This document shows, in pieces, positions 1 through 7,026 of a stretch of DNA of 19,437 nt (within the stretch, counting starts at the first letter, position 1; every line of letters starts with the position of its first letter). The notes under the pieces were generated by a model. It worked only from the letters and a program-made list of their open reading frames with translations, was not told the DNA's origin and did no database searches. The position numbers were made by a program, and so were the translations under genes. Origin of the DNA: CAYLZW01 sp964388085 (lineage in GTDB: Bacteria > Myxococcota > UBA727 > CAYLZW01). The stretch is from the NCBI GenBank assembly GCA_964388085.1, contig CAYLZW010000091.1, positions 1 through 19,437 of the forward strand. Reading direction: 5' to 3'.

Positions 1-75
1 AAGCGCGTGTGTGACGAGGACACCGATCTCGGCCTCGAGTACACCGTGGCGCGCATGCTCGAAGGGAAGCGCTGA
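1..75 (+). CDS. C-terminal end of an unidentified upstream protein (partial)
   Basis: The first 24 codons visible form the tail of a gene that begins outside the window. It ends with TGA at 73-75. The visible residues include CDEDTDLGLEYTVARMLEGK, which matches no family I can name. The tail is rich in acidic residues and uses G/C-ending codons, as the following genes do. Its stop overlaps the ATG of the OmpA-like gene by one base (TGATG), so the two are probably co-transcribed and translationally coupled. No function is assigned. Confidence 0.7.
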   Translation, partial: KRVCDEDTDLGLEYTVARMLEGKR

Positions 76-758
76 TGAGCCAAGACGTAAAGAGCCTCGC
101 CATCATGGCCGTGGGCGGCCTCTTGCCCGCCCTCCTCGTCGGATATTGGGTCTCGGAGGCGAAGGAGAGCCTGGCCGCCGCGCCCGACTCGGCCGGGGAG
201 GTCGCCATCGCCAGCGCCGCCGAGGACGAGTACTGCACGCCCGGTCTCAAGAAGGTGCTGCGTCGGGTGGCCGGCGCCTGCGGCTTGCTCGAGGGCGGCG
301 GTCGCGGCTGTCAGCCGGCCGACGCCAAGAGCGTCGCGGCGCTGTCGGGCAACGACTTCAACGCGCTCTTCCGGCCGCTGCAGCATCGCGTCAGCATCGT
401 GCAGTTCGACTCCGAGGACGTCACCCTCGACGAGGGCGCCAAGCTGACGGCGGAGAAGGCCTGGAGCGATCAGCGCGGCGCCAGCTTCTTCTTCGTGGTC
501 GCGCGCGCGAGCCCCGAGGGCGACGCCGCCTACAACCAGCAGCTGTCCCAGCAGCGCGCGGAGGCCGTGCTGAGCCACCTGACGACCAAGTTCCAAGACC
601 CCGAGCTCAAGAAGGAGGTCGGCCTGTTGTGGCTCGGCGAGGAGTTCGCGCAGCTCGACCAGGAGTTCTGCACCTGGACGCGCAGCCGTGAGGGCGAATG
701 CAGCCGCACGGACATCAACCGCAGCGCCTTCATGGCCTGGATCGACTGTGCGATCTGA
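75..758 (+). CDS. Membrane-anchored OmpA-like (peptidoglycan-binding-fold) protein
   Basis: This 227-residue protein has one N-terminal hydrophobic segment at about residues 8-26, without an obvious cleavage site, so it is probably anchored in the inner membrane with its bulk in the periplasm. Residues ~107-200 read as an OmpA/MotB-like domain: a QFDSEDVTLD segment like the usual FDxxSxxL strand, then NQQLSQQRAEAVLSHL at 154-169, an exact fit to the family pattern NxxLSxxRAxxVxxxL. OmpA domains normally bind the diaminopimelate of peptidoglycan through an Asp and this Arg. Here the Arg (R161) is kept, but the Asp position aligns with Ser146, so binding may be weak or altered. Six cysteines (54, 69, 79, 199, 209, 225) could form periplasmic disulfides, which fits the thioredoxin-like gene next door. 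AAGGGA lies about 8 bases before ATG 75. It could also be a MotB- or TolR-like accessory subunit. The fold is fairly sure; the role is unknown. Confidence 0.8.
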   Translation: MSQDVKSLAIMAVGGLLPALLVGYWVSEAKESLAAAPDSAGEVAIASAAEDEYCTPGLKKVLRRVAGACGLLEGGGRGCQPADAKSVAALSGNDFNALFRPLQHRVSIVQFDSEDVTLDEGAKLTAEKAWSDQRGASFFFVVARASPEGDAAYNQQLSQQRAEAVLSHLTTKFQDPELKKEVGLLWLGEEFAQLDQEFCTWTRSREGECSRTDINRSAFMAWIDCAI

Positions 759-1389
759 GCCGCGACGGAGCTCGACCGCCCTCGCGTGCACGTGTGCGCT
801 GCTGCTCATCGCCTCGTGCGACGACGACAAGCAAGCGAACGCGCCCGTGCCTGGGCGCTTCGCCGCCGTGAAGAAGGACGACAGCGCCGTCAAGAGCGCG
901 TCGCGGACCTTCTGCGAGCAGACCTATCCGAAGGCGGGCGAGGGCGCGCGCGCGTTCGTCGCGCCGCCCGCGCGCGCGCTGCCGGCCAAGGCAAAGTCTC
1001 CGCCGGCGCCGAGCGACAAGGGCTGGCGTTGGGTGAACCTGTGGGCGACCTGGTGCCGCCCTTGCACGGACGAGATGCCGCTGCTCGGCCGCTGGCGCGA
1101 CACGCTCGCGAAGGATGGCCTGCCCATCGCGCTCGAGCTCTGGTCCATCGACGAGGATGAAGCGGCGCTCAAGGAGTGGCTCGAGAAGCGGGAGATGCCC
1201 GGCGCGGTGCGTTGGCTGCAGGACGAGGCGGCGCTCGGGCCGGCGCTCGAGTCGTTCGGCGTCGACAAGAATTCGGCCATCCCGATCCACCTGTTCGTCG
1301 ATGCGCAGGATCAGATCCGCTGCGTGCGCGTCGGCTCCGTGCACCAGGGCGACTTCGGCGCCGTGAAGACCATCCTCGCGGGCGGCTAG
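748..1389 (+). CDS. TlpA-like thioredoxin-fold lipoprotein
   Basis: Starting at GTG 748 gives 213 residues. An upstream ATG in this frame (688) would add 20 residues that overlap the previous gene and would bury the signal peptide. From GTG 748 the N-terminus is a clean lipoprotein signal: RSEPRR, a hydrophobic core, then IASC at 21-24 with Asp at +2. A Pro/Ala-rich linker (~65-90) leads to the thioredoxin fold, with WVNLWATWCRPCTDEMPLL carrying the redox pair Cys103/Cys106. The IPIHLFVD segment near 178-185 holds the cis-Pro typical of the fold. The TlpA/ResA family reduces or exchanges disulfides in the periplasm, for example in cytochrome c maturation or oxidative folding. The start overlaps the OmpA-like stop by 11 bases. 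The Cys-rich OmpA-like protein is a plausible partner, though this is inference. Asp+2 in E. coli would mean inner-membrane retention; the rule is less certain in myxobacteria. Cys56 and Cys192 are extra. Confidence 0.85.
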   Translation: MRSEPRRSSTALACTCALLLIASCDDDKQANAPVPGRFAAVKKDDSAVKSASRTFCEQTYPKAGEGARAFVAPPARALPAKAKSPPAPSDKGWRWVNLWATWCRPCTDEMPLLGRWRDTLAKDGLPIALELWSIDEDEAALKEWLEKREMPGAVRWLQDEAALGPALESFGVDKNSAIPIHLFVDAQDQIRCVRVGSVHQGDFGAVKTILAGG

Positions 1390-3314
1390 CGCGTGTCCCC
1401 TTGAGAACACGCGCGCGGCGCCCGTCTGCGGCCGCCGCGCGCAATCAACACGAGGCCGAACAGCAGCAGCGACGACGTGGCGCTCGAGGAGCTCGCGCGG
1501 AGGTGCGTGTGTGAGCAGCCGAGCGCGCGCGGGCGCTCGAGGAGGAGCTCGCCGCTGCAGTCGGCGATCACGTTCTCGTCGGCGCCCCAGGTGCAGCGCC
1601 CGACGCCCAGCGGGCTCCGCTCGAGCCCCTTGCGGGCGAGGAACGTGAAGCCGAGCGGGCAGCCGGCGCGCACGCCTTCGGCGTCGATGACGAGGCCGCT
1701 CTCCTGCTTGCTGGCGCTGCCGCCCGCGCCGCACGAGCTGCGCGCGAGCTCGACGGTGTCGTCGAGCGCGGCCAGCTCGCCATCGCCGAGCTCGACGCTG
1801 AGCCCCGGGAGCGCGAAGGGCAGGCTCGAGCGGAGCTCGGCCTCGACGCGCGTGACGTCCCCGAGCGCGAGCGCGCGTGGCGCGGTGACGCTCAAGCTGA
1901 CGTGTACCGAGCCGGCGAAGGAGGGCACCATCACCGAGACGGGCAGCGAGACGGGCACGCCGCCGTGGCAGGGAGCGCTGACCTGCAGCGAGTCCTCCGC
2001 CACCTTCTCGCCGTCGCTCGCGCTGACGTCGCAACGAGCGAGGACCGAACCCTCGCTGCACGCCACGAACGTCGTGTCGGCGCGCAGCTCGACGTTCACG
2101 CCGTCGACGCTGGCGGACACCCCCGGCTCACACTCGACGGCGACCGTGAGCCGCGCGGCGTCATCCGGATCGGGATCGCCGACGGCGAGCGTTACGGTCG
2201 TCACCGCCTCGTCCAAAAGCGTCACGTCCGGGCCGGCCTCGAGCGTCGGCGGTCGATTGCGCCACACGACGACGGGGCCGGCGTCGGCCGCGGCCAAGCC
2301 GACGGCGACGGCGATCTCACCGTCCACGGCGCCGAGCCCGACGCCGTCCTCGAGCGACGTGCTCGACGCCGGCGCCTCCGCCCAGCGGCTACAGTCGGCG
2401 GGCGACGAGATGCGACGCACGCCGCCCGCGCGGTCGAGCGCGTAGAGCACGCCGTCCGCCGCCGCGACGCGCCGGAAGCCTCCGCCCGCGACGCTGACGA
2501 CGTCATCGGTGCAGTCGCTGAGCAGCGGGCTGCCGCTGTCGAGCCCCTCGAGATAGAACGCGAAGCTGCCGCCGTCGCTGGCGCTCACCGCGGCCATGGC
2601 GCCGGCGTCGAGCCAGGCGGCGCTGCTCTCCTCCGGGAAGGCGGAGAGCGCGCTCACGCTCGCGTCGAGCAGCGACCAGGCGCCGTTCTCGGGCAGCCCC
2701 GCGATGTCGACGCTGAAGTACACGCGGCCGCTCTCCGCGACGCCCACCGCCCACGGCGAAGCCAGCAGCGCGAGGTGCAGCGTCTCGATGGCACCCGCGC
2801 TGTGGCCGGTCCAGCTCGCGCCGTCGTACCAGTAGACGTTCGCCTCCGAACCGAGCGACGCCGGCGTGGCGAGGAAGCGGTCGCTGCCGTCGACGTCGAC
2901 CTCGAGCACGCCCACGACCCCGTTCTCCGGCGCCGCGTACGCCGTATCCCAGCCGCCGGCGCTCTCGTCATACAGGCCGATCTGGTTGTTCTCCTGCGTC
3001 ACGCTGAGCACGCCGCCATGGAAGCTCACGCCGAACGGATAGGTGTGCGTCTCGGCGTAGCCGGTGTCGCTGAAGGACGGCGGACCATCGCTCGGGAACG
3101 CCATGCGCAAGACATGACCTGTATCGTCGACGCGCAGCGCCACGAAGCCGACCTCGCCGTGAAAGGCCAGGTCGTCGATGACGAGCAGCCCGCCGCTCGG
3201 CAGCGGCTCGATGGCTTGCTCGTGCCAGCGCTCTTGCGCGCTCGCGAGCGAGCCATGAGCGAGCCCGCCGCTGATGACGACGAGCAGGGTTACGAACGAC
3301 GTCCGGCGTGCCAT
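1386..3314 (-). CDS. Secreted propeller-like protein with C-terminal sorting-like tail
   Basis: The frame is open far upstream, but ATG 3314 is the sensible start: it begins MARRTSFVTLLVVISGG, a signal peptide cleaved near ASA|QE (residue 26), and it overlaps the upstream TGA by one base (TGATG). The mature protein (642 residues in total) has W/Y/G-rich repeats such as VLRVDD-, YWYDGAS- and VYFSVD-type strands (~30-335) that look like a beta-propeller or reporter-type sheet. A segment beginning RPPTLEAGPDVTL (~340-420) resembles a cadherin/PKD-like Ig module, and further Cys-containing beta domains follow. The C-terminus has Cys600, a Ser-rich spacer, LLLFGLVLIA (616-625) and an Arg cluster (RGGRRR), as in MYXO-CTERM/PEP-CTERM-like sorting tails. 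An unusual 11-residue extension follows the Arg cluster. The protein is probably exported to the cell surface. It is the last gene of the surface locus, and its enzymatic role, if any, is unknown. Confidence 0.75.
   Translation of the reverse strand: MARRTSFVTLLVVISGGLAHGSLASAQERWHEQAIEPLPSGGLLVIDDLAFHGEVGFVALRVDDTGHVLRMAFPSDGPPSFSDTGYAETHTYPFGVSFHGGVLSVTQENNQIGLYDESAGGWDTAYAAPENGVVGVLEVDVDGSDRFLATPASLGSEANVYWYDGASWTGHSAGAIETLHLALLASPWAVGVAESGRVYFSVDIAGLPENGAWSLLDASVSALSAFPEESSAAWLDAGAMAAVSASDGGSFAFYLEGLDSGSPLLSDCTDDVVSVAGGGFRRVAAADGVLYALDRAGGVRRISSPADCSRWAEAPASSTSLEDGVGLGAVDGEIAVAVGLAAADAGPVVVWRNRPPTLEAGPDVTLLDEAVTTVTLAVGDPDPDDAARLTVAVECEPGVSASVDGVNVELRADTTFVACSEGSVLARCDVSASDGEKVAEDSLQVSAPCHGGVPVSLPVSVMVPSFAGSVHVSLSVTAPRALALGDVTRVEAELRSSLPFALPGLSVELGDGELAALDDTVELARSSCGAGGSASKQESGLVIDAEGVRAGCPLGFTFLARKGLERSPLGVGRCTWGADENVIADCSGELLLERPRALGCSHTHLRASSSSATSSLLLFGLVLIARGGRRRAPRACSQGDTR
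1389..1414. terminator. GC-rich hairpin at the convergent gene ends
   Basis: A perfect 8-bp inverted repeat, GCGCGTGT (1389-1396) and ACACGCGC (1407-1414), has a 10-base spacer. On the plus strand it begins at the last base of the lipoprotein stop codon, where an intrinsic terminator would sit. No T-run follows, so it could be a Rho-dependent or mRNA-protecting stem rather than a classical terminator. On the minus strand it lies inside the last codons of the convergent gene. Confidence 0.45.
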
Positions 3315-6300
3315 CACAGCGCCCCCTGCAGCACGGCATAGGCCCGCGCGGGATCGGGCGTCAGCTCGAGGCCGGTGCCCGTAAAGCCCGCCACGACGAA
3401 GCCCGCGCCGACGCGGACCGGCCCGAGCACGACGACGCCCTCGACGCGCGTGCTGAGGTCGGTCTCGACGGGCAGGCCCGCGCCGCTCACCGCGCGCGCG
3501 GCGAGCTCGACGGCGGGCTCGATCAGATCGAAGAGCAACACGCCGGTGCGCAAGGCGACGACGCCCGCTTGGGTCGCGTGCGTCCCTCGGCCTTCGTCGT
3601 CGAGCACCTCGGTCACGCGCCCCCTCGTCGACAGCAGCAGCGAGAGGAAGGGCCAGGGATGGACAGAGGCGGAGGCGAGGCCGGTGTGCTCGCGGAGCGG
3701 CGGCGGCGAGCCCTCGAACGCTCCCGGCAGGTCTTGCCGCACCTGGTAGGAGCCGAGCAGCACGGGCCAGTCCGGCGCTCGAAACGCGAGCCCCGTGCGC
3801 AAGAGCCACAGCGCTCTCTCGTCGGGGCCCGGCTTGCCGACCAGCACGCGGCCGCCGAGCGAGAGGTCGCGCACGAGCTCGAGCCGCGCCGAGCTGCCGG
3901 CGTACCACTGCGCGATCTCGTCGCTGTCGAGCGCGCGGCGCACCTCGCCGAAGGCCTGCGCGCTGAGGTGTCGTTCGCCGAGGCCGAGCCGCGCGTGCAC
4001 GCCTTCCCACGCGTCAGCGACGTCGAGCAGGCGCCGGCTGCGCTCCCACGCGGCCACGAGCCGAAGCGGACCGAGGCCGACTTCGCCGCCCGCCGCGTGT
4101 CCCGTCGACAGGCCGAACAGCGGATCGTCGCTGAGCCGGCTCTCGACGAACACGGCCGTGTCGGGGGCCGCGGCCTGCCGCGCGCCGCTCACCGAGGACA
4201 CCCCGCGCGGCGCGAACACGTCGTCGGGCGAGAGGTCGAAGCCGCCGTAGCTCTGTGCGCCGTCGTCGTGCGCGCGGCTCCAGCGCGCGTTGCCGGCGAC
4301 GCTGCCGTCCGGCCGCAGGCCCGCGCGCGCCTCGATGCTGCCTTCGTCGTCGTGATAGCGGCCGCCCAGCGACGAGAACGTGAGCTCACGCGCGCCGGGG
4401 CCGCTCCCCGTCGTGTAGAGGCTCTGCAGGTGGGAGATGAGCAGGTCGAGGCGGGGGTGCGCGTGCCAGACGAGCTCGACGCCGGCGGCGGCGCTCGCGC
4501 CCTCGGCTGCGTCGCCTCCCGCGAGGCCGACCTGCCGCGCGTGTCCCTCGACGGCGGCGGTGAACAAGCGGCCGATGGGCTGCTCCACGCGCACGGCGCC
4601 GCTCCGCACGGCGGCGTACGCGGCGGAGGCGATGGCGCCCTTCGGCAGGGGGCCTTCACGCCAGTCCGCGAACACGCCGAAGCGCGAGTCCCCGACGCTG
4701 AGGTTGCCTTCGCCGCCCACCTGCAGCGCGCCGGCGTCCGAGGCGAACGCTCCATCGCGATAGCCCGGCTCCCGCAGCGCCCCCCACAGGCTGGCGCCGT
4801 CGTCGTCGTCACCGACGCGGGCGCGCGCGGCGTAGGCGGCACCCGTCGCGGGCTGCGCGCTGGACAACGCGGGCGTGTGCCAGGAGGCGCCGCCGTCGCG
4901 CGAGCGCAGGAAGCCATCGTGCCGCGCGAAGGGCTGCCCGCTGCTGTCCGCGGCGCTCGCGCGCAAGGACAGCCACGGGAAGGGGCGCGCCTCGACGTCC
5001 ACGCCGGCGAGCCAATAGCCGGCCTCCGTGTCCGTCGCGCCGCGAACGCCGAGCTCGACGCCGAGCACGCTCGCGCTGACGCGGCCTGCCGCGCTGCCGC
5101 CTTCCTGCGCGGACGCCGACGAGACCAGGTAGTCGGCGACGATGCGCGACTCGAAGGCGGCGCCGGCGGCGGACAGCCGCCCGACGCTGGGGCTCCCTTC
5201 GCGGCCGACGGGGGACGCGAGCAGCAGGAGGCCGCTCGGATAGTCGACGTCGTAGTCGCGTCCGCGCACGAGCGCGCGCCGCTGCCTGACGAGCCCCGTC
5301 AGGGGATCGCTCACCTCTATCCACAGGCGCTCGGAGCCGGGCACGACGTCGCGCTGCGGCAGCCGGTAGAAGGCGCCGCCGGTCCCCGTGAGCTCCGCGT
5401 GCGCCGGCCGAGCGTAGCTGCCGACGACAAACGGCGCCGCCGACAGATCGGCGCCGCCGCGCGCGGAGAGCGTCACCGGCCCGAGAGACTCCTCCACGTC
5501 GAGGTAGGGGCCGACGACGGGCCGCTCGAAGCGGCCGACCTCGGCGCCGTCGAGGCCGGTGCGCGCGGCGCCCACGCCGACCGTGCCTGCGTCGCCGATC
5601 CAGCGCGCGGTGAGCGGCAGCGCGGCCGGGTTCAGCGTCGTCGTCACGCTCTCGTCCGCGTAGAAGCTCGGCTCATCGCCGTCGAGCAGGCGCGCGAAGC
5701 CCGCGTGGCCGCGCGTGCCGTAACGCAGCTCTCCCGCCAGCGCGTCGGCGAGCCAGCCGTCGTCGACGTTGGCGAGTCCCTCCACGCGGCCGCCCACGAG
5801 GCCGAGCAGCGGCAGCCCGTCGAGCGGCAGCTCGAAGCGCGAGGACACGCGGCCGCTGACGGCGAAGCCGGTGAGAGCGAACGGCGCCACCGGCAGGCCG
5901 GCACGCAGGTCGCCGAAGGCGGACAAGCGCGCGCCCGCCAGCGGATCGAGGACGAGGTCCGCCGGCAGGGTGAGCGTCGCGGCCTCGTCCCCCGGCGTGC
6001 GCAGCGTGAAGGCGAGCGCTACGTCGTCGCTCTTGCTCGAGCCGACGTCGACGAGCAGGGACGACGACGTGCGCGTACCCGTACCGCTCGCCCACGACAC
6101 CTGCGTCCCCGAGAGCGCGCGGAAGGGGACCCGCAGCCTGCCCGGCGCGATCTTCGCGCCCGCCGGCGGCAGATCGAGCGACGCCAGCCAGCGCACCTCG
6201 TCGACGACGATCAGGTCACCGCGGCGCGCGCGAGGGACCCGCGCGACGCGCACGCGCGTGATGCGCAAGCGGCCGTCGGGCGCGCGATCGCTGACGTGAA

Positions 6301-6955
6301 CGACGCCCCAGCGCTGCGCGAGCGGGACGTCGACGGTGAAGCGGCCCTGCGCGTCCGCCTCTATCGGCGCGCCCTGTACCCGCACCCGATGACCGGCAGG
6401 CGCGCGGGCGGGCACCCGCGCCACGACGTCGTCGCCCCGGCCTAAAAGGCGCACGCCCTCGCCGGTGGCCGCACCGATGACGAGCGGGGGTGCGTCCTGC
6501 CAGCGCGGCGGCTGCACCGGCAGGTCGACGCGCGCGGCGGCGCCCGGGAACACGCTCACGACGACGGGAGCGGCGGCGCGCGCTTCAGGTCCGAGCGCTC
6601 CGACGTCGCTCGCTATCGCCACCACGCGCATGTGCTCGAACGGCGCGCCCGCGGGAGTGACGACGGAGGCGCGTCGGCCGAGGTCGCCGAGGTGGTAGCG
6701 GCCGTAGGCGTCGCTGATGACGCTCAGGCCGTCGTCGCTGAACACGCGCGCGCCCGCGAGCCCCGGCTCGGACGCGGCGCAGACGCCGTCACCGTCCTCA
6801 TCGATACAGACGCGCCCGAGCACGTGCCCTGGAGCGTCCGCGGCTACGAACCCTTGCGCGCGGCTCGCGTGCACAGGAGCCACGACGACGCAGAGCGCGC
6901 CGAGAAACGGGCGCCAACCGGCAGCTCGACGTCGTCTGCTCCTCGTCACGGACAA
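3314..6955 (-). CDS. Large outer-membrane beta-barrel-like protein with N-terminal SdrD-B-like domain
   Basis: This 1213-residue protein starts at TTG 6955 or, two codons later, GTG 6949; neither has a strong ribosome site. The N-terminus (RSRRRR, then LGALCVVVAPVHASRAQ) is a signal peptide. Residues ~46-110 form an SdrD-B/carboxypeptidase-regulatory-like module: CIDEDGDGVCAASEPGLAGA contains a DxDxDG calcium-type loop, followed by SDAYGRYHL. A second beta-sandwich covers ~125-300. From ~340 to the end the chain alternates short amphipathic strands with Gly/Asp/Arg-rich turns, as expected for a large outer-membrane barrel. A segment at ~540-583 (key stretches GSERLWIEV and RGRDYDVDYPSG) recalls, from memory, the lead-in segments of very large outer-membrane channel proteins; I could not verify this. 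It ends YAVLQGAL rather than with the usual Phe/Trp. It could be a receptor, adhesin or export channel for the neighbouring secreted proteins. Its stop overlaps the next gene's start. Confidence 0.7.
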   Translation of the reverse strand: MSVTRSRRRRAAGWRPFLGALCVVVAPVHASRAQGFVAADAPGHVLGRVCIDEDGDGVCAASEPGLAGARVFSDDGLSVISDAYGRYHLGDLGRRASVVTPAGAPFEHMRVVAIASDVGALGPEARAAAPVVVSVFPGAAARVDLPVQPPRWQDAPPLVIGAATGEGVRLLGRGDDVVARVPARAPAGHRVRVQGAPIEADAQGRFTVDVPLAQRWGVVHVSDRAPDGRLRITRVRVARVPRARRGDLIVVDEVRWLASLDLPPAGAKIAPGRLRVPFRALSGTQVSWASGTGTRTSSSLLVDVGSSKSDDVALAFTLRTPGDEAATLTLPADLVLDPLAGARLSAFGDLRAGLPVAPFALTGFAVSGRVSSRFELPLDGLPLLGLVGGRVEGLANVDDGWLADALAGELRYGTRGHAGFARLLDGDEPSFYADESVTTTLNPAALPLTARWIGDAGTVGVGAARTGLDGAEVGRFERPVVGPYLDVEESLGPVTLSARGGADLSAAPFVVGSYARPAHAELTGTGGAFYRLPQRDVVPGSERLWIEVSDPLTGLVRQRRALVRGRDYDVDYPSGLLLLASPVGREGSPSVGRLSAAGAAFESRIVADYLVSSASAQEGGSAAGRVSASVLGVELGVRGATDTEAGYWLAGVDVEARPFPWLSLRASAADSSGQPFARHDGFLRSRDGGASWHTPALSSAQPATGAAYAARARVGDDDDGASLWGALREPGYRDGAFASDAGALQVGGEGNLSVGDSRFGVFADWREGPLPKGAIASAAYAAVRSGAVRVEQPIGRLFTAAVEGHARQVGLAGGDAAEGASAAAGVELVWHAHPRLDLLISHLQSLYTTGSGPGARELTFSSLGGRYHDDEGSIEARAGLRPDGSVAGNARWSRAHDDGAQSYGGFDLSPDDVFAPRGVSSVSGARQAAAPDTAVFVESRLSDDPLFGLSTGHAAGGEVGLGPLRLVAAWERSRRLLDVADAWEGVHARLGLGERHLSAQAFGEVRRALDSDEIAQWYAGSSARLELVRDLSLGGRVLVGKPGPDERALWLLRTGLAFRAPDWPVLLGSYQVRQDLPGAFEGSPPPLREHTGLASASVHPWPFLSLLLSTRGRVTEVLDDEGRGTHATQAGVVALRTGVLLFDLIEPAVELAARAVSGAGLPVETDLSTRVEGVVVLGPVRVGAGFVVAGFTGTGLELTPDPARAYAVLQGAL

Positions 6956-6964
6956 CGATTGTCC
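6950..6964. promoter_or_regulatory. Inverted repeat across the barrel-gene start
   Basis: GGACAA (6950-6955) and TTGTCC (6959-6964) form a perfect 6-bp inverted repeat with a 3-base spacer. The candidate TTG start codon (6953-6955) lies inside one arm, and the alternative GTG start (6947-6949) follows immediately. In RNA the stem could mask translation initiation; in DNA it could be a repressor site. The minus-strand GACAAT within it is also a weak -10-like match with a TTCGAC stretch about 19 bases upstream, which would give a nearly leaderless transcript. Confidence 0.35.
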
Positions 6965-7026
6965 ACGAAACGGAAGCAGGCTGTCGAACCGGACAGTGGT
7001 GGTCGTTGCCTACCTGCGAGCGTCGG

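Noticed and set aside
1902..3341. 479-codon plus-strand open frame opposite the secreted tail-bearing protein
   Set aside because: Arg/Ala/His-rich shadow with no motif; the minus strand has a proper signal peptide and C-terminal tail.
3315..4010. Upstream extension of the tail-bearing secreted protein to 4010
   Set aside because: The extension is Arg/Ala-rich, lies antisense-free but within the barrel gene in another frame, and would place the signal peptide internally. ATG 3314 is coupled to the barrel stop.
3308..6445. 1045-codon open frame on the plus strand opposite the barrel gene
   Set aside because: Arg/Ala/Glu/Gly-rich composition with no domain, no signal peptide and no ribosome site. 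It is the antisense shadow of a GC-rich gene whose minus-strand product has a signal peptide and recognisable domains.
6981..6996. CTGTC-N6-GACAG as terminator after the CHAP gene
   Set aside because: Only a 5-bp stem with no T-run, so too weak to call.
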